From: Spirometra erinaceieuropaei
Taxonomy: Eukaryota > Platyhelminthes > Cestoda > Diphyllobothriidea > Diphyllobothriidae
Assembly: GCA_902702965.1 (NCBI GenBank)
Contig: CACRXP010000038.1
Coordinates: forward strand, 190,500 to 254,499
DNA: 64,000 nt
Direction: 5' to 3'
The position numbers were made by a program, and so were the translations under genes. Below are positions 33,395 to 44,763 of this stretch, piece after piece; position 1 is the stretch's first letter, and the number at the start of each line of letters is the position of its first letter. The notes under the pieces are model-generated. The model saw only the letters and a list, made by a program, of their open reading frames with translations. It made no database searches and was not told the DNA's origin.

Positions 33395-33860
33395 GACTCA
33401 TGGCTCACTGCCCCCCTCCCCCCAGTTTATTAACAATTACAATGACATATCTCCTCAATACTCAGTGTTGAGACTTTGCCTAGGCGGAGTAATTAGCCAG
33501 GCAGGAAGCGCACAGGCGAATACTGTTCCCAACGCCAGAGTTGGTCGGTCAGACGGTCGAGTAATCGTCACACCAACATCTAGCACCGGGATGAAATTGC
33601 ACTAATCAACGACATGAATTTCGGCCATAAAACAGTCATCACATCAATTGCAACAATCCGTGTTTAAGGGGTAGAGGGGGGAGCCGTGAATATTCATAAG
33701 TATGCGGTAGCATGGCGACCGCATCCTATAAATACTGCAGCCCCTTGTGCATGAGCCACCCGTATCTGCGGTTGTCTCTGATGATGGGTTCGAGCAGGAA
33801 TCCGAAACGTCAAGCTAATAAAGCTCTTGTCCCGGCGATCGTATCTCCTTCTTAAAGACT
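33395..33860 (+). mobile_element. Penelope-like element tail with intact hammerhead-like core, copy A
   Basis: Tail landmarks in order: ACAATTACAATGACATATCT, CTCAGTGTTGAGACTTTGCC, CCTATAAATACTGCAGCC (33725-33742), then the core CTGATGA (33778-33784), a GGGTTC/GAATCC stem with a GAGCAG loop, GAAAC (33804-33808), AAGCTAATAAAGCT and CTTGTCCCGGCGATCG. CUGAUGA-stem-GAAA is the conserved hammerhead core, and PLE terminal repeats are known to carry hammerhead motifs. The putative cleavage triplet is the GTC in CTTGTC; stem I pairing is not convincing by eye. AATAAA within the tail could serve as a polyadenylation signal. Confidence 0.65.
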
Positions 33861-34194
33861 GTTTCCTGGGAATCGTCTGTTCGCTTCTATTGGCAAATAA
33901 GTTATACCACTTTTGAATCATATTCCACGTTTTGTTAAACGCTTACACTACTATGATTCAATCTCTTAAAATGTATTAGTTACTGAGAACCAAAGGTTGG
34001 ACTTGTAACGCCGGCAAATACATTACTCAGGTTACAATAACCACGTGCATGAGGTTAGTAATGGGGACAGTATAAACATTTGCGGACAAAACTGCAGCCA
34101 ATGATTCCATATTTCGAGATATCAACATTTTTGTTTTATTCGCCGGTTTTCAAGTACATCTTCCCTCGTCATCTTCTTTGTCTTTGCCTCCCAG

Positions 34195-34590
34195 TTTCAT
34201 GCAGACTATCTGGATCAGCTCTGTTCTGATCTCATCGAGGCCTGTCAGAATGCCATAGACGCCAGGGCCAAAGCCAAACTCGAGCTTTTCCTGCCGGCGC
34301 AGATTGCGGATGCTTCATTCTCCAGCACAGTAGATCCTGCCGCTCTGAATACTGTAGCCTGGACGGAGGCCTGGAATTCCTTCCAGATGGCCACCTTCCT
34401 CGCTGGTTATGGCTCCCTGAACCCTGCGGCCGTGGAAGCTGTGAGATGCTACCTCGAAGACGACGGACCCGGCTCGGAGGTCCCTTTTCTGATCATCCAC
34501 GACCTCGGTGCGGAGGAATTTAAAGGGGCAAACGGCCTTAGAACAGTTGACCCTGTCGCGGACGGTGTCGCTGCCGAAGTTGTCTGCAGA
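34195..34590 (+). CDS. NWD-like gene exon d, copy A
   Basis: Acceptor TTTGCCTCCCAG, donor GTATGC; 396 nt (132 codons), phase 0 to 0. The product reads FHADYLDQLCSDLIEACQNA, a helical part, EAVRCYLEDDGPGSEVPFLI and IHDLGAEEFKGANGL. I count about ten base differences from copy B, of which only two change an amino acid, so the exon looks conserved by selection. The PFLIIHD strand sits where the NACHT P-loop strand should be, but no GKS/GKT follows. Confidence 0.8.
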
Positions 34591-36214
34591 GTATGCCCTA
34601 GTTATTTTAGCATAATTTCACCGACGAGGGGACAAACGTATGACGTCAAGTGTTCGCATTAAGAAGGAGAATTAACCAAAGCTTGGTGATCGCAGTCTAG
34701 ATCTAGGCATGTTACTAAACATGCAGAAACCGGTGTAAGTGTGATAGTCCAATAAAATTTTGAAATGAGCAAACACCATCAGATACAAATGCAGGTGCTT
34801 TAAATTTGTTGTTTATATTAGTTGTACGCGGGGTGGCGTACACCTGTCTGTCCTGATTGCATGGTCGAAAGTGGACTTCTAAGCAGCCTCGAGGTTTCTA
34901 TTGCGCAGGGACGAGACGTAACCAAGCGAAAAATCGTCATGGACATTCTGCTCACTTTTTGTCACCATCCAGTAATTTAGTCAGTTTGTCACCAGGAAAC
35001 GTCCTCTCCTCGGAGATACCCGCCCACGGCACGTGGACACACGCCATTATAGCACGACTGAATATTTTCTGATCGCGACCACCGATGACCGCCTAGTCCA
35101 TGGATAAGAGCAACTGGTTGGGATTAAATATGACTCAGGCGGTCAGGGCTTGATGTATAACCAGCTGACAATACCAGATAAGCCAAAAGTGGCTATTCCG
35201 TGACCTTCTCTTTATCGGTACCACGCTGATTAAACTGAATTTGAAATATGAGCCAAACGCAACCTTGTCATTGATAGGCCTTATAATGGTTACACATAGG
35301 ACACATAAGTTTTTTTACCTTCTCACAGCCGTAGGGGTTCATTGTGTGTGCGGTACAAGGAAAAACTATGTTGTTCAATAGAGGTTTTTATTGGGCCTCC
35401 GTCGCCAGGGTGAGATTCGTCAACCTGCATCGCCCGAGGAGTCGGTGCTGCTGAAATGTCTACATTATTTCATTTTTCTACGCCCCCACAGGCACGGGGA
35501 GCCGTCGTGTAGTGAAAAAATGATCGAAATATTATTAGACAAAATGACTACGTTCGCCGCTAAGGCAGGGATGTCAAAACAGTTGGTATTTTCCGATCCC
35601 GCGCATATAGTTAATCCTTGCCCCACAACTTACAGACCTATCTATATTGGTGGAATTTTAGGCATATACCGGTTAGCGCTCTGTCTGAGACCGTAAACAC
35701 CTACTTTCTTCAGTGTGACATTCTATTAAAGGTGGGAACAGCCCCCGACCATCTCATTTATGAGCCACGCATATTCTACTTCACCCTTCGTATTCTTTCG
35801 TAGTCATCCAGAATGTTCGGCAACTTGATAAATGTCAGCCAATGATCTCCACCATGCCCCTGGCTTCATGACCATGATGAGCTTTCAAACAGGATTCTTC
35901 TACCGACAAATGTAAGGCATCGGCTTCATAACGGGCCGGGGCTCATACTCACGCATAAAGAACATGCAAATGAGTCGCAAGATAGCAGACCACTTTATAA
36001 ATTAAAAATTTCACATGAAATTACTCAAATATAAAAATTAATCGAAAGCTTACCGAAGGCAGGCCTGAATCGTCAGACGACCCTAGTTTTCAAACTGAAA
36101 GACGCGCCTGACACCTAATTTTTCGCGACTCCGCGTATGCGGCTGTTCAACTCTTTTCTCCTGGTCCTATCTTAAAAGTCTCCTTCTACTCTCTTTTTTG
36201 TCATCTTTTCTTAG

Positions 36215-36880
36215 TTGATGACGCAGCAACCCGGAATCCTCCTCATCGCCCGCTTTCTGCACAGTCAAGTCAGCCTCCAAAGCCTCCTGGAAGGCATCCG
36301 CCTGCAAGTCAGTGTTGCCCTTCAAGCAAAACTACCCCACGCAACCACCCTGCCCGCACTTCTGCATAGTATAAGCCTGAATCTCCCAGCGGGCTGTGAA
36401 CGTTGCGTTGTTGTACTGGCTGGAATTGGGAATATTCGCGTTGCCGAGGGCGCCGCCAGCGTCGTCCTCGGACGCGCCCACGTACCACAGCACCTCCCTC
36501 CGTGTCTCAAACTCCTGCTCACTCTCACGCTGGACGAAAAGACGACAGAGAGGCGGGAACAGAGCCTACCCCTGTGTCTGCATCTACAACTCCCGTCGCT
36601 GCACGAAGCGGACCTCCTAAGGCTGGTAGTCGGGCGGGGTTCCCAGCCCCTAGCCAGAAAGCAGCGGGACCTGGCCAAACGTAGTCTCATACCCCTGGCA
36701 GTTGCAAATGACCTGCCTCAGGCCCTGGCACTGGCTTGTCAGCTGGCTGGCAGCTTCACCCTCACCGAGGCAGCCAGCAGTGAGGTCAACGGGAGCTCCA
36801 GTCTGCATGATGCCCTCCGCCTGTGCCAGTACGTGGACTTTGGGGCGGAGGGGGAACTGATAGCTCTGACCGCTCAGCGT
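36215..36880 (+). CDS. NWD-like gene exon e, copy A (truncated by gap)
   Basis: Acceptor TTTTCTTAG, then an open frame (MTQQPGILLIARFLHSQVSL..) of 222 codons that runs into the N gap at 36881. It corresponds to the first 222 codons of the complete exon at 46446 with scattered differences (for example LAGIGN against LAGTGN). The break is an assembly edge, not a biological truncation. Confidence 0.8.
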
Positions 36881-36972
36881 NNNNNNNNNNNNNNNNNNNN
36901 NNNNNNNNNNNNNNNNNNNNNNNNNNNNNNNNNNNNNNNNNNNNNNNNNNNNNNNNNNNNNNNNNNNNNNNN
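36881..36972. other. assembly gap (92 N)
   Basis: Undetermined bases between copy A and copy B. Frames shown as crossing the gap are artefacts. Confidence 0.98.
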
Positions 36973-37173
36973 CAGCGAACAGGTTGCGCCTTGACGTCTT
37001 TCATTAAATCCACGTCTCGGTAATAGCGAGTCTAACAAATCCAGTAGGCCGTAAGTAAAACTATGAAACCATTCTTGGCATTTCATTTATGTGTTTGCGA
37101 AGATTCCGGGGGTCGCTTTATATTTGTCTATGTCTTTCATAGAAACATAAGCAAGCGGTAACATTTTCTCCAG

Positions 37174-37389
37174 ATACTACTTGGACACAAGTATGGTGCA
37201 CCCCTCTTGCCTGCTCGAATACCGGACGAGATTTTTTCGATTCTGAAAAAGCGATTGACCCAATCTAAAGGAGACAGTTTCCTCAACGCCTTCAAGGAAG
37301 TAGTTTTTCTGGAAGATTGGTACATTGCTTGTCTCGATGACGAATCTGACAAAGCCTGGTTACTCAGTTCCCAAGGCGTATTTCAAAAA
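37174..37389 (+). CDS. NWD-like gene exon a, copy B
   Basis: 216 nt, acceptor TTTTCTCCAG and donor GTAAGT, phase 0 to 0. The product is ILLGHKYGAPLLPARIPDEI.. to LSSQGVFQK. Family role: the N-terminal domain of NWD proteins resembles TIR/DUF4062-type alpha/beta folds. Its biochemical role is not established by this sequence. Confidence 0.78.
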
Positions 37390-37985
37390 GTAAGTCGTAA
37401 GTTCTTCATAAGAACCGACCAGCGCGTTAGTAATTTTTTAAAATAGTATAAAATGTGTAAGTTTCTGTTTATTTGTTGCAAATCATAAGACTGAGATACG
37501 AAGAAAACTCATTTAGATGCATAATTCTACTTATCATGGACTTTATAAAAACAGATCAGTCCTGTGATAGCCGCCTGTCGGCTTGCTTATTCCGCTATAC
37601 AGACGCCTTCCGTCTTATTTTACGTTGAATTCGTGACACGGTTTCCACCTATATTAATATAAACAAAAAATCTTACTTGTTGGTGCTAATTAATTCTGCT
37701 CTTTACTCTCGCCTTAATATAGACAGGTAAGTTGTAAATCAGAAGGCAAGTACATAAGGAGAAATCATGTATAAAATACATTTATCTACATATAACTAAA
37801 CTTCATACATAATTTTTCCTCATTTAATGCTACATGTATAGCGACATCTGTTTAATGCCGCTTAATGTGGGCTTAATAGAGTAGAGATTGATGAACAGAA
37901 AGGCTATTGCGTTTTTTACATGTTGAATTCCAGTCAAAAAGTTCTATCCATCTACCTGGACGTTTGATTTGCATTAACATAACAG

Positions 37986-38130
37986 GAGTTGTCCGAACGA
38001 CAGGGTGGTGGAGTCAGTAAATACATTCAGCGAGAGACGACCGTCCGGCGTATTCTATATCACCTCTTCTCGCTTTGCGAAAAGGAAGGTCTTATTGAAG
38101 CAGGATCAACAGAAAGCTACATGAAATTCG
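37986..38130 (+). CDS. NWD-like gene exon b, copy B
   Basis: 145 nt, acceptor CATAACAG, donor GTACAT. The product is ELSERQGGGVSKYIQRETTV.. to TESYMKF plus one base. Splice boundaries and length are identical to copy A, with a few substitutions. Confidence 0.72.
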
Positions 38131-38156
38131 GTACATAAACTGTTGATATCCATTGG

Positions 38157-38206
38157 AATTTCAGTTGACATTTCAGTTGACATTTCATGAGTTAGCCCAC
38201 CTACTG
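38157..38206. repeat. R1 right-end remnant at a deletion junction
   Basis: CATTTCATGAGTTAGCCCAC followed by CTACTG is the right end of R1 copy 5. The step TTCAGTTGACAT is duplicated at the junction. The sequence after it (TAAATTTATTGGTCGTGG) is the normal right flank of copy 5 in A. Confidence 0.85.
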
Positions 38207-38242
38207 TAAATTTATTGGTCGTGGTGATTTCAGTTTGCACTA

Positions 38243-38797
38243 CCCGGGGGGGGGGAGGGACGTAAGAGCCGGGCAGCGAAGTTGGCGACAAAGACCGCCT
38301 GTTACGCACGTACTTCCTGCCCACACTATTTGAGCACATCCAGTCATCTCATTGGCCCTTTCGTCCGTAAAGCTCATACGAGGGGAATTGCAATGAAACG
38401 GCCCTAATAGCATTTCCACTACACCATTAGATACGCGCAAGCAAGTAATTATAGGATACGCATGAGCCTAAACGGTCACACGCGGAGATATGTCACCTAT
38501 ACGTAAACATCCAAAACGCTCAGACAATAACTATGCGACGCAATTTGCCAGCGTCGTTATGCTGAGTGAAACTTCGTGCCTGCATATATAACTTCTGTGA
38601 GAACTGTGTCTCCTAGTGCATTTTGGAGTACTTGCATACCTGTGGTACGCGTAGGCGAAAGCTCTTAAGCCACATCAGCTTCCATTTCATCATCAGTCGC
38701 TAGACAGTCTCGGACAGGCCACGGGTGCTTAAAACCAGGGAGAGAGAGAGTGAGTGAGACCGATACTGGAACAGGAGGCCATTGCTAACTACAATCA
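38243..38797. other. ~555 bp insertion specific to copy B
   Basis: Present between GCACTA and AAATTGACAGG, which are directly joined in copy A (27630-27636). Starts with CCC and a run of ten G. It contains no frame with a recognised domain, and no clear terminal repeats or target duplication. GAGAGAGAGAGTGAGTGAG occurs near 38739-38758. Identity unknown. Confidence 0.6.
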
Positions 38798-39104
38798 AAT
38801 TGACAGGCTTCAAGCCATCAAGATGTATAAAAGTCGTGATTTTTTAGGGTGCCGACTGCCCGGAACAATTCAGTCCTATTTCAAAATGGTAGCTAGACTT
38901 CAGTAGCTCCGCTTCCATGTTGGCTGTCATGGGGAACACCACATCCGCCAGGTCAGAGTTATTGTCTGGCGTATTAAGAAAGATCAATTTACAGCCCCAC
39001 AGATACGGAGCCCCATTTCCTTCCCAGATAACCTGACTCGGAGAGGTTCCTGAGGTGTATGTGAGTGGGGAGTGAGGGTGTAAGCGGATTCGGTGTTTAA
39101 AGAC

Positions 39105-39680
39105 ACTCCAACCGTCGTGCCGGACGATGTCCACCGTGTGCTGCACAGCGAGCTGAGAGCAGGCACGGTGACTGGCTCGAAAATTAATTTATAGTGATAG
39201 TAGAGTGGCGCTACACCTACCGCATTCTCTCCTCCTCCTCCTCCTCCTCCCCCTCTCACCTTTCCCTCCCCCTCCCCTCTCCCTCCCCTCCCCTCCTCCT
39301 CTTCCTCCTCCTCTTCACCCCCCTCCTCCTCCTCTCCCACCTGGTGCCGGTGTCGAGACAGAGACAAGAAGACCGAAGGCGGGGAGCGCGCAGGTGGGTG
39401 GCACGGTTAAGTCCACACCCTGGCGCTCCACTCCACGTCTCCTGGTCCATACAGCAAATGACCAGGATTTTAAACAACGACGAAATGGGGCGACGACAAG
39501 GGTCCCAATGTGTGCAACCACTGCCGGCCACTGGGTCTGCCACCTCACCACGAAATATTGGCGTTTCTTATGATGTGCATTCCAATAACGCCTGCACAAA
39601 TCCGATCTGACCCCCTGTTGGCCTAGCCCATCTACTACGTGGTTCGCTTTGAAAATATGGCCACTCCCCAAAACCCGTGG
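39105..39680 (+). repeat. R2 dispersed repeat with an enlarged pyrimidine repeat, copy B
   Basis: Same R2 landmarks as at 27940, but the CTC run of 45 bases in A is replaced here by about 115 bases of imperfect CTC/CCCTC/TTCC repeat (39227-39340). Frames of about 120-138 codons on both strands across it are low-complexity artefacts. Confidence 0.75.
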
Positions 39681-40077
39681 CACGGAAATTGCTCGATCTA
39701 TTAGATGACAGTATACTAAACAGGGCTCGAATCTGGTTTCAGTATGTGACCCTTATAGAGGCCCCATTTGCGTGGAGTTCGAAACCCCTAGAATGAGGTC
39801 TGGTAAATGTGAAGTTGTGGACCAGCTAGCGAGTTTTAGGCGCCAACGGGTTGTCTAGTTTTGTCAACTACTAAGCCGCATCCACGCCCCCTCGTCTTGC
39901 CTTTATCTTGCCATCGGGGAACAGTGAGCTAGGAAACATATTGATATAGACGTTACTGATGTCTACTCCACTATTAGCGAATTCTTAATTATGTCCCGGC
40001 AGCGTCCACTTCAGGGGACACTACTGAACTCTTGCAAATCCCGCTTCTTTTACCCGTCTTCACTTTTTAAAACAAAG

Positions 40078-40415
40078 AGCTTCAGGGCTGTGTCAAACGA
40101 GTTATTAACCTGCAAGTGGACACTGCGGGAAATAATGTGATCGCTCCGACTCTCGAACGTCCTCTTCAACCCATTCTGGTCCAGCGACGGTTCGCTGACA
40201 TTGGAAATCATGTGTCCGAGAACCCGGGTCCGGTTAATTACCTTGACTACCTACCTACAAAGGACGGTGGGCAGGCCGAACTTGATGTAGATCTCTGGGA
40301 GATGTTGGAGAAACTGACAACAGCACTCACTCTGGCCGCGAGAGATGGAGCTTCTACGTCAGCCTTCTTCTCTTACAAGACACTTTGGCGCCATCCCAAT
40401 GGAATCGATCAAGAA
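40078..40415 (+). CDS. NWD-like gene exon c, copy B
   Basis: 338 nt, acceptor ACAAAG, donor GTAAGT. Reads LQGCVKRVINLQVDTAGNNV.. to WRHPNGIDQE, restoring phase 0. Its last codon joins in phase to exon d at 44368. Length and boundaries equal copy A. Confidence 0.72.
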
Positions 40416-40551
40416 GTAAGTCGAAAAAAGCTCCGGGAGAGATACGAACCTATGGTAAATTATCAGTAGGATGGAGGACGGCAGAAATGTATGAATTTCT
40501 TATACAGTTGAGATAACAGGAGACCAGTTCATACGGATATATAGGCAATGA

Positions 40552-40931
40552 TAGAGTTTAGGATCCGTAACTAACTTGAGCTAGCTTGAGGACCGTGTCA
40601 TACGCTGATTGGTGGAAGAGGGGGTTTTATGGGTGTGGCAACACACAGGACGGAGAGCAAGGAGACTCAGAAAATAAATAGATTTATGCCGAATGTCTTA
40701 TCGTGCGCCGTCATTTAGCAAAGTGAGAGCGAAAATTAAAAAAAATAAGCAAACAACAACTTTTAAAAAATGACGGACTATGAATAAAGCGCCGCTGGTA
40801 AGTTTACATTTTGTCAGGGAGGACAGGAAATTTCATACAATGGGAACAGGGAATAGTAATTTATGTTTACAGGCACAGTGAATTTTAATGTATATTTTTG
40901 TAATTACCATCTACTGGTGGGTCCTACACTC
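40552..40931 (+). mobile_element. R4 MITE-like element, copy B
   Basis: Allelic to 29323-29700. The left end has mutated (GAGTTTAGGATCCGTAACTA); the right end GGTGGGTCCTACACTCTA is preserved. Confidence 0.65.
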
Positions 40932-41090
40932 TATCGTTACCTATGTGTATCTATGCTTTAACGGACATAATTGTGAAAGCCTCGATAACCGCGATCGGAG
41001 GCGGAGCGGGGAAAAGAAAAAAGGGAATTCTAGGCGCCGTTGGCCTTTTACCCAAAAGGTCGAGGTATCGAGTCCAACATATTCGACACG

Positions 41091-41393
41091 TTGACAGCTA
41101 ATGACCAGAAATGGACATTACCGTCTCCCTGGTCTTTGTCGGTAATGCTACTCTGCCTATATTATGCTCTGCTGTGCGGCTGCTGGGCTGGACTCGAGAG
41201 AGATAAAACCCCACGACACAAAAGGACGAGTGTTTTTCGTTAGACGGTCAGTGACTACTCCTTGTGCTTGTCGGTAATGTTACTCTGCATACATATACAT
41301 ATAATGGTAAAGGGGTGCTCAGCGATTGTTTTTGCGGAATTCACTCCTCCTGTTGTGCCTTGCAGGCTTTCTCTCGAGCCAACCCAACAGCCG
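41091..41393. repeat. R5 fold-back element, left part only, copy B
   Basis: Left arm and centre align with 29863-30157. The sequence then stops at ACAGCCG and continues in the right part of R1 copy 6. Confidence 0.6.
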
Positions 41394-41577
41394 AAATGTA
41401 GTTTTGCAGGCGGCCAGTAAAAAGCTCGTTCAAATCCGGAATCCCGGCGTAAATGAAGTATCTTGAGGTTATGCTGCACAGTGATTAATAAAGCAACCCC
41501 ACTTTAGTAATCTTTCCAAGTCCAACGGTTATTTGAGAATTTCAGTTAACGTTTCATGAGTCAGCACATCTCCTGTA
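41394..41577 (+). repeat. R1 copy 6 right-end remnant, copy B
   Basis: AAATGTAGTTTTGCAGGCGG onward matches 31286-31468, including the terminal GAGTCAGCACATCTCCTG and following TATATGATAGAGG. The rest of the element is deleted. Confidence 0.8.
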
Positions 41578-43263
41578 TATGATAGAGGTGTGTTCATCGA
41601 TTGCGCAGCAGGGGATAGTTCTCCCGCTGCGCTTTAGGGCTCTATTTAGAGCCCCGCCGGCAGCCTCACAGGACTAAAATTAAAGGCGGAATGACGGTAC
41701 TGGTCATGGTCGTTTCTGGCTTTTTAGTAGTCATCAGCCAGTCATACCCAACCGCAGGTTTGTAAGTTATGAGGCGCCAACCCACCTGCTGTTGGTGAGA
41801 AGACCACTGTTCTGGCAATTGAACTACAGGCTCTCGTCCTGTCGACTGAGAAGAGAAGTGCTATTTATGGTAGATGGGCGCTCACTGATCACGTTACGGG
41901 ATATACTCGTCCCATTGTGCTTTACGCCCAAAACGGTTAAATTTTAGCCTGCCTGACGTAAATGGTTTGCTTAAGATCGTGCAGATACGCGTCCACTGAA
42001 TTCGGTTCAGTTCAGTTTGCTGAGGCGTACAGTAGGGACATTGCGCTTTTTGCCGGTTGGGATCGATTGCGGCCGTCTGTACTAGGCCATGCGAATGTTG
42101 CTTGCAGTATCGAAGGTGAGGCGCATGTTGTTTCATGCTTCATCTGCGGGCACATTCTATTGGGTGTAGCGGTCCTTCTTTACTCGGCAAACGTCAATGA
42201 TGCAAGTTTGCTTCCACGCAGATATGTGTCCTAGATCTAGGGTGTGCATGACTGCCTGGGATGGAGGGTCTAATCTCAAAACTCCTAGTAGGTTTTCTTG
42301 TATGCGGATTATTAAACACTTCCAAAATGCGGAGTCGGCCAAGTTCCGCAAAACGTCTGCAACACGACAAATCTGGCTCAGGGAGCAACATCGCCCTCTC
42401 AGAAGCCCACTTTCGGGGTTAGTCGCAGTAGACGGCCTTACAGATCACGCATACGATTCTGTAAACAATTTATTTGCAATCAAAATAGCAGACCCCGTCA
42501 TACCCTGTATAACGAGATCACAAGAAGTAGGCATAGGCTTGCATACTACCTATATTTAGTGTTTTTTTAGACGTACTTCTGTGAACTCAAATACATTTTA
42601 CACGGGGAATAATTCGTTAGTTAGTTGGCATTGGCGCTGGGGGGTCGCAAAGTTGGGCATACCTTTCCCATTGAATTCCCCTCGCCTCGTGTATCGACGC
42701 ACAAAATCAGAACGACACACGTTTTGGGAAAACGAAGTTAAAATTTGCCTTGTTCCTGTCTGGCAAATATCTTTATCAAAGCAATGCGTTATATGTAATA
42801 CTAAGAAGGATGTAAGGTGATATGTGGGAAAAAAGTTATATACATCTTACTTTCACAAAAATGAGATAAACGCAAACCTTAAAAAGACTTGCCTGACTGG
42901 CTTCAGATAGACTTTCCTGACTGACTTCTCTCTGAACATTCCAGTCCGTATAGACGAAGATGAACAGTTCCTTTGACCTTTGGTAAATCAACTGGTCGGT
43001 TGAATTAAGTGTTCCTCGGTCTCCGAGCGTCGCTGATTTAGCAGACTCTTTGTCGTTCGTCATGACGAATAATTTATGCCTTGCTTGGAACAGGTTGATA
43101 ACCGCACTTGATGCTGCGAAACGCTATTCGTGAACGCACATCGCACGGTACCACGGAAGGTTTGTGCTTGTGTATTTGCTTCAACAGTTTTTTGTCAGCA
43201 ACATGACATTTATCTCAAAAATATGATGGCAGTAGACTCGACTTCAGCCTATGCACCTCGAAA

Positions 43264-43640
43264 ATGACAAATAAACAGACCGGAGGTAACCATCAGGCGT
43301 CAGCTAATGAAACCGAAAAACCCCTGCCACGACAAGAAACGTCTGGATTCGTTTATCGGATCTGGTGCAGTTGTGGACGAAGAAACTACGTCGGAGAAGG
43401 CGGAAGACTGCTCCGATCGCGAATGGCCGAACACGCTGCAGCAGCGCGGAGTACTGATGCCAACTTTCAAGTTACGGCTCATTCGACTAGATCCGGTCAC
43501 ACATTTAAATTTGACGGGGCCGAAATTCTCGTTAGACGTGACAATCGCATGAGCCGCGAGCTGCTTGACTCATGGCTCACTGCCCCCCCCAGTTTATTAA
43601 CAATTACAATGACATATCTCCTCCATACTCGGTGCTGAGA
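43264..43640 (+). pseudogene. Penelope-like element GIY-YIG endonuclease domain, copy B (most complete)
   Basis: The frame from 43264 gives a linker (NETEKPLPRQETS) and a nearly whole nuclease domain: GFVYRIWCSCGRRNYVGEGG (GIY/YIG positions VYRI and YVG, with the CSC pair), RLLRSRMAEHAAA, AHSTRSGHTFKFDGAEILVR and SRELLDSWL. The C, C, H, H pattern and F-K-F-D-x-x-E are as expected for PLE nucleases. No reverse transcriptase precedes it, so it is a 5'-truncated element in the intron between exons c and d. Confidence 0.82.
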
Positions 43641-44032
43641 CTTCGCCTAGGCGGAGTAATTAACCAGGCAGGAAGCGCACAGGCGAATACTGTTCCCAAC
43701 GCCAGAGTCGGTCGGTCAGACGGTCGAGTAATCGTCACACCAACATCTAACACCCGGGATGAAATTGCATTAATTAACGACATGAATGTCGGCCATAAAA
43801 TAGTCATCACATCAATTGCAACAATCCCTGTTGAAGGGATAGGGGGAGCCGTGAATATTCATAAGTATGCGGCAGCATGGCGAATGCATCCTATAAATAC
43901 TGCAGCCCCGTGTGCATGGGTTACCCGTATCTGCTTTTGTCCCTGATGATGGTTTCAAGCAGAAATCCGAAACGCCAGGCTAATAAAGCTCTTGTCCCAG
44001 CGATCGTATCTCCTTCTTCAGCACTGCTTCCT
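43641..44032 (+). mobile_element. Penelope-like element tail, copy B, hammerhead-like core
   Basis: Same layout as 33395-33860. The core CTGATGA is at 43943-43949 and GAAAC starts at 43969. The stem between them (GGTTTC/GAAATCC) is weakened relative to copy A. AATAAAGCTCTTGTCC follows. Confidence 0.6.
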
Positions 44033-44367
44033 GGGACTCTTCTCTTCCTTTCTATTGGCAAATAAGTTATACCAATTTTAAATCGTATTCCATATCTTGT
44101 TAAATGCTTACGCTACTTTGATTTGCCTTCTTAAAATCTAGTAGCTACTGAGAACCAAAGGTTAGACTTGTAACCCCGGCAAATACATTACTCGGGTTAC
44201 AATAACCACGTGCCTAGGATTGGTAATGGGGACAGTATAAACATTTGCGGACAAAACTGCAATCAAGGACTTCATGTTTCGAGATATCAATAATTTTTTT
44301 TTATTCACCGGTTTTAAAGTACATTTTCTCTCGTCATCTGATTGTCTTCTTTATCTTTCCCTCCCAG

Positions 44368-44763
44368 TTTCATGCAGACTATCTGGATCAGCTCTGTTCT
44401 GATCTCATCGAGGCCTGTCAGAATGCAATAGACGCCAGGGCCAAAGCCAAACTCGAGCTTTTCCTGCCGGCGCAGATTGCGGATGCTTCATTCTCCTGCA
44501 CAGTAGACCCTGCCGCTCTGAATACTGTAGCCTGGACAGAGGCCTGGAATTCCTTCCAGATGGCCACTTTCCTCGCTGGTTATGGCTCCCTGAACCCCGC
44601 GGCCGTGGAAGCTGTGAGATGCTACCTCGAAGACGACGGACCCGGCTCGGAGGTCCCTTTTCTGATCATCCACGACCTCGGTGCGGAGGAATTTAAAGGG
44701 GCAAACGGCCTTAGACCAGTTGACCCCGTCGCGGACGGTGTCGCTGCCGAAGTCGTCTGTAGA
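44368..44763 (+). CDS. NWD-like gene exon d, copy B
   Basis: 132 codons, acceptor TTCCCTCCCAG, donor GTATGG. Residues 1-60 are helical (HADYLDQLCSDLIEACQNAI). Residues 81-90 (EAVRCYLEDD) match the helix that precedes the NACHT strand in NWD proteins. Residues 97-102 (PFLIIH) are the strand that normally leads into Walker A, but the following DLGAEEFKGANGL lacks the G-x(4)-G-K-[ST] pattern. It joins in phase to exon e, whose first residues (LMGQQTG) sit where [AS]-LM-A-K normally follows the P-loop. Confidence 0.82.

Larger units (their letters stand above)
23745..36880 (+). repeat. copy A of a long near-identical segment (probable alternative haplotype)
   Basis: This 13.1 kb segment matches 36973-47111 from its first base to its last (ending GACCGCTCAGCGT). 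It carries exons a-d and the first 666 bases of exon e of the NWD-like gene. Relative to copy B it has extra sequence at 24931-27557 and 30158-31285, and lacks a ~555 bp insertion present in B at 38243-38797. Matching start and end points next to N runs suggest an unmerged heterozygous bubble. A true tandem duplication is the alternative. Confidence 0.8.

Noticed and set aside
35391..35696. 101-codon plus frame in copy A, possible extra exon
   Set aside because: Copy B has a ~45-base insertion with stops in the middle of it and other frame differences, so it is not under coding constraint.
36215..36994. 259-codon frame crossing the second N gap
   Set aside because: The N run joins two contigs; only the part to 36880 is real sequence of exon e.
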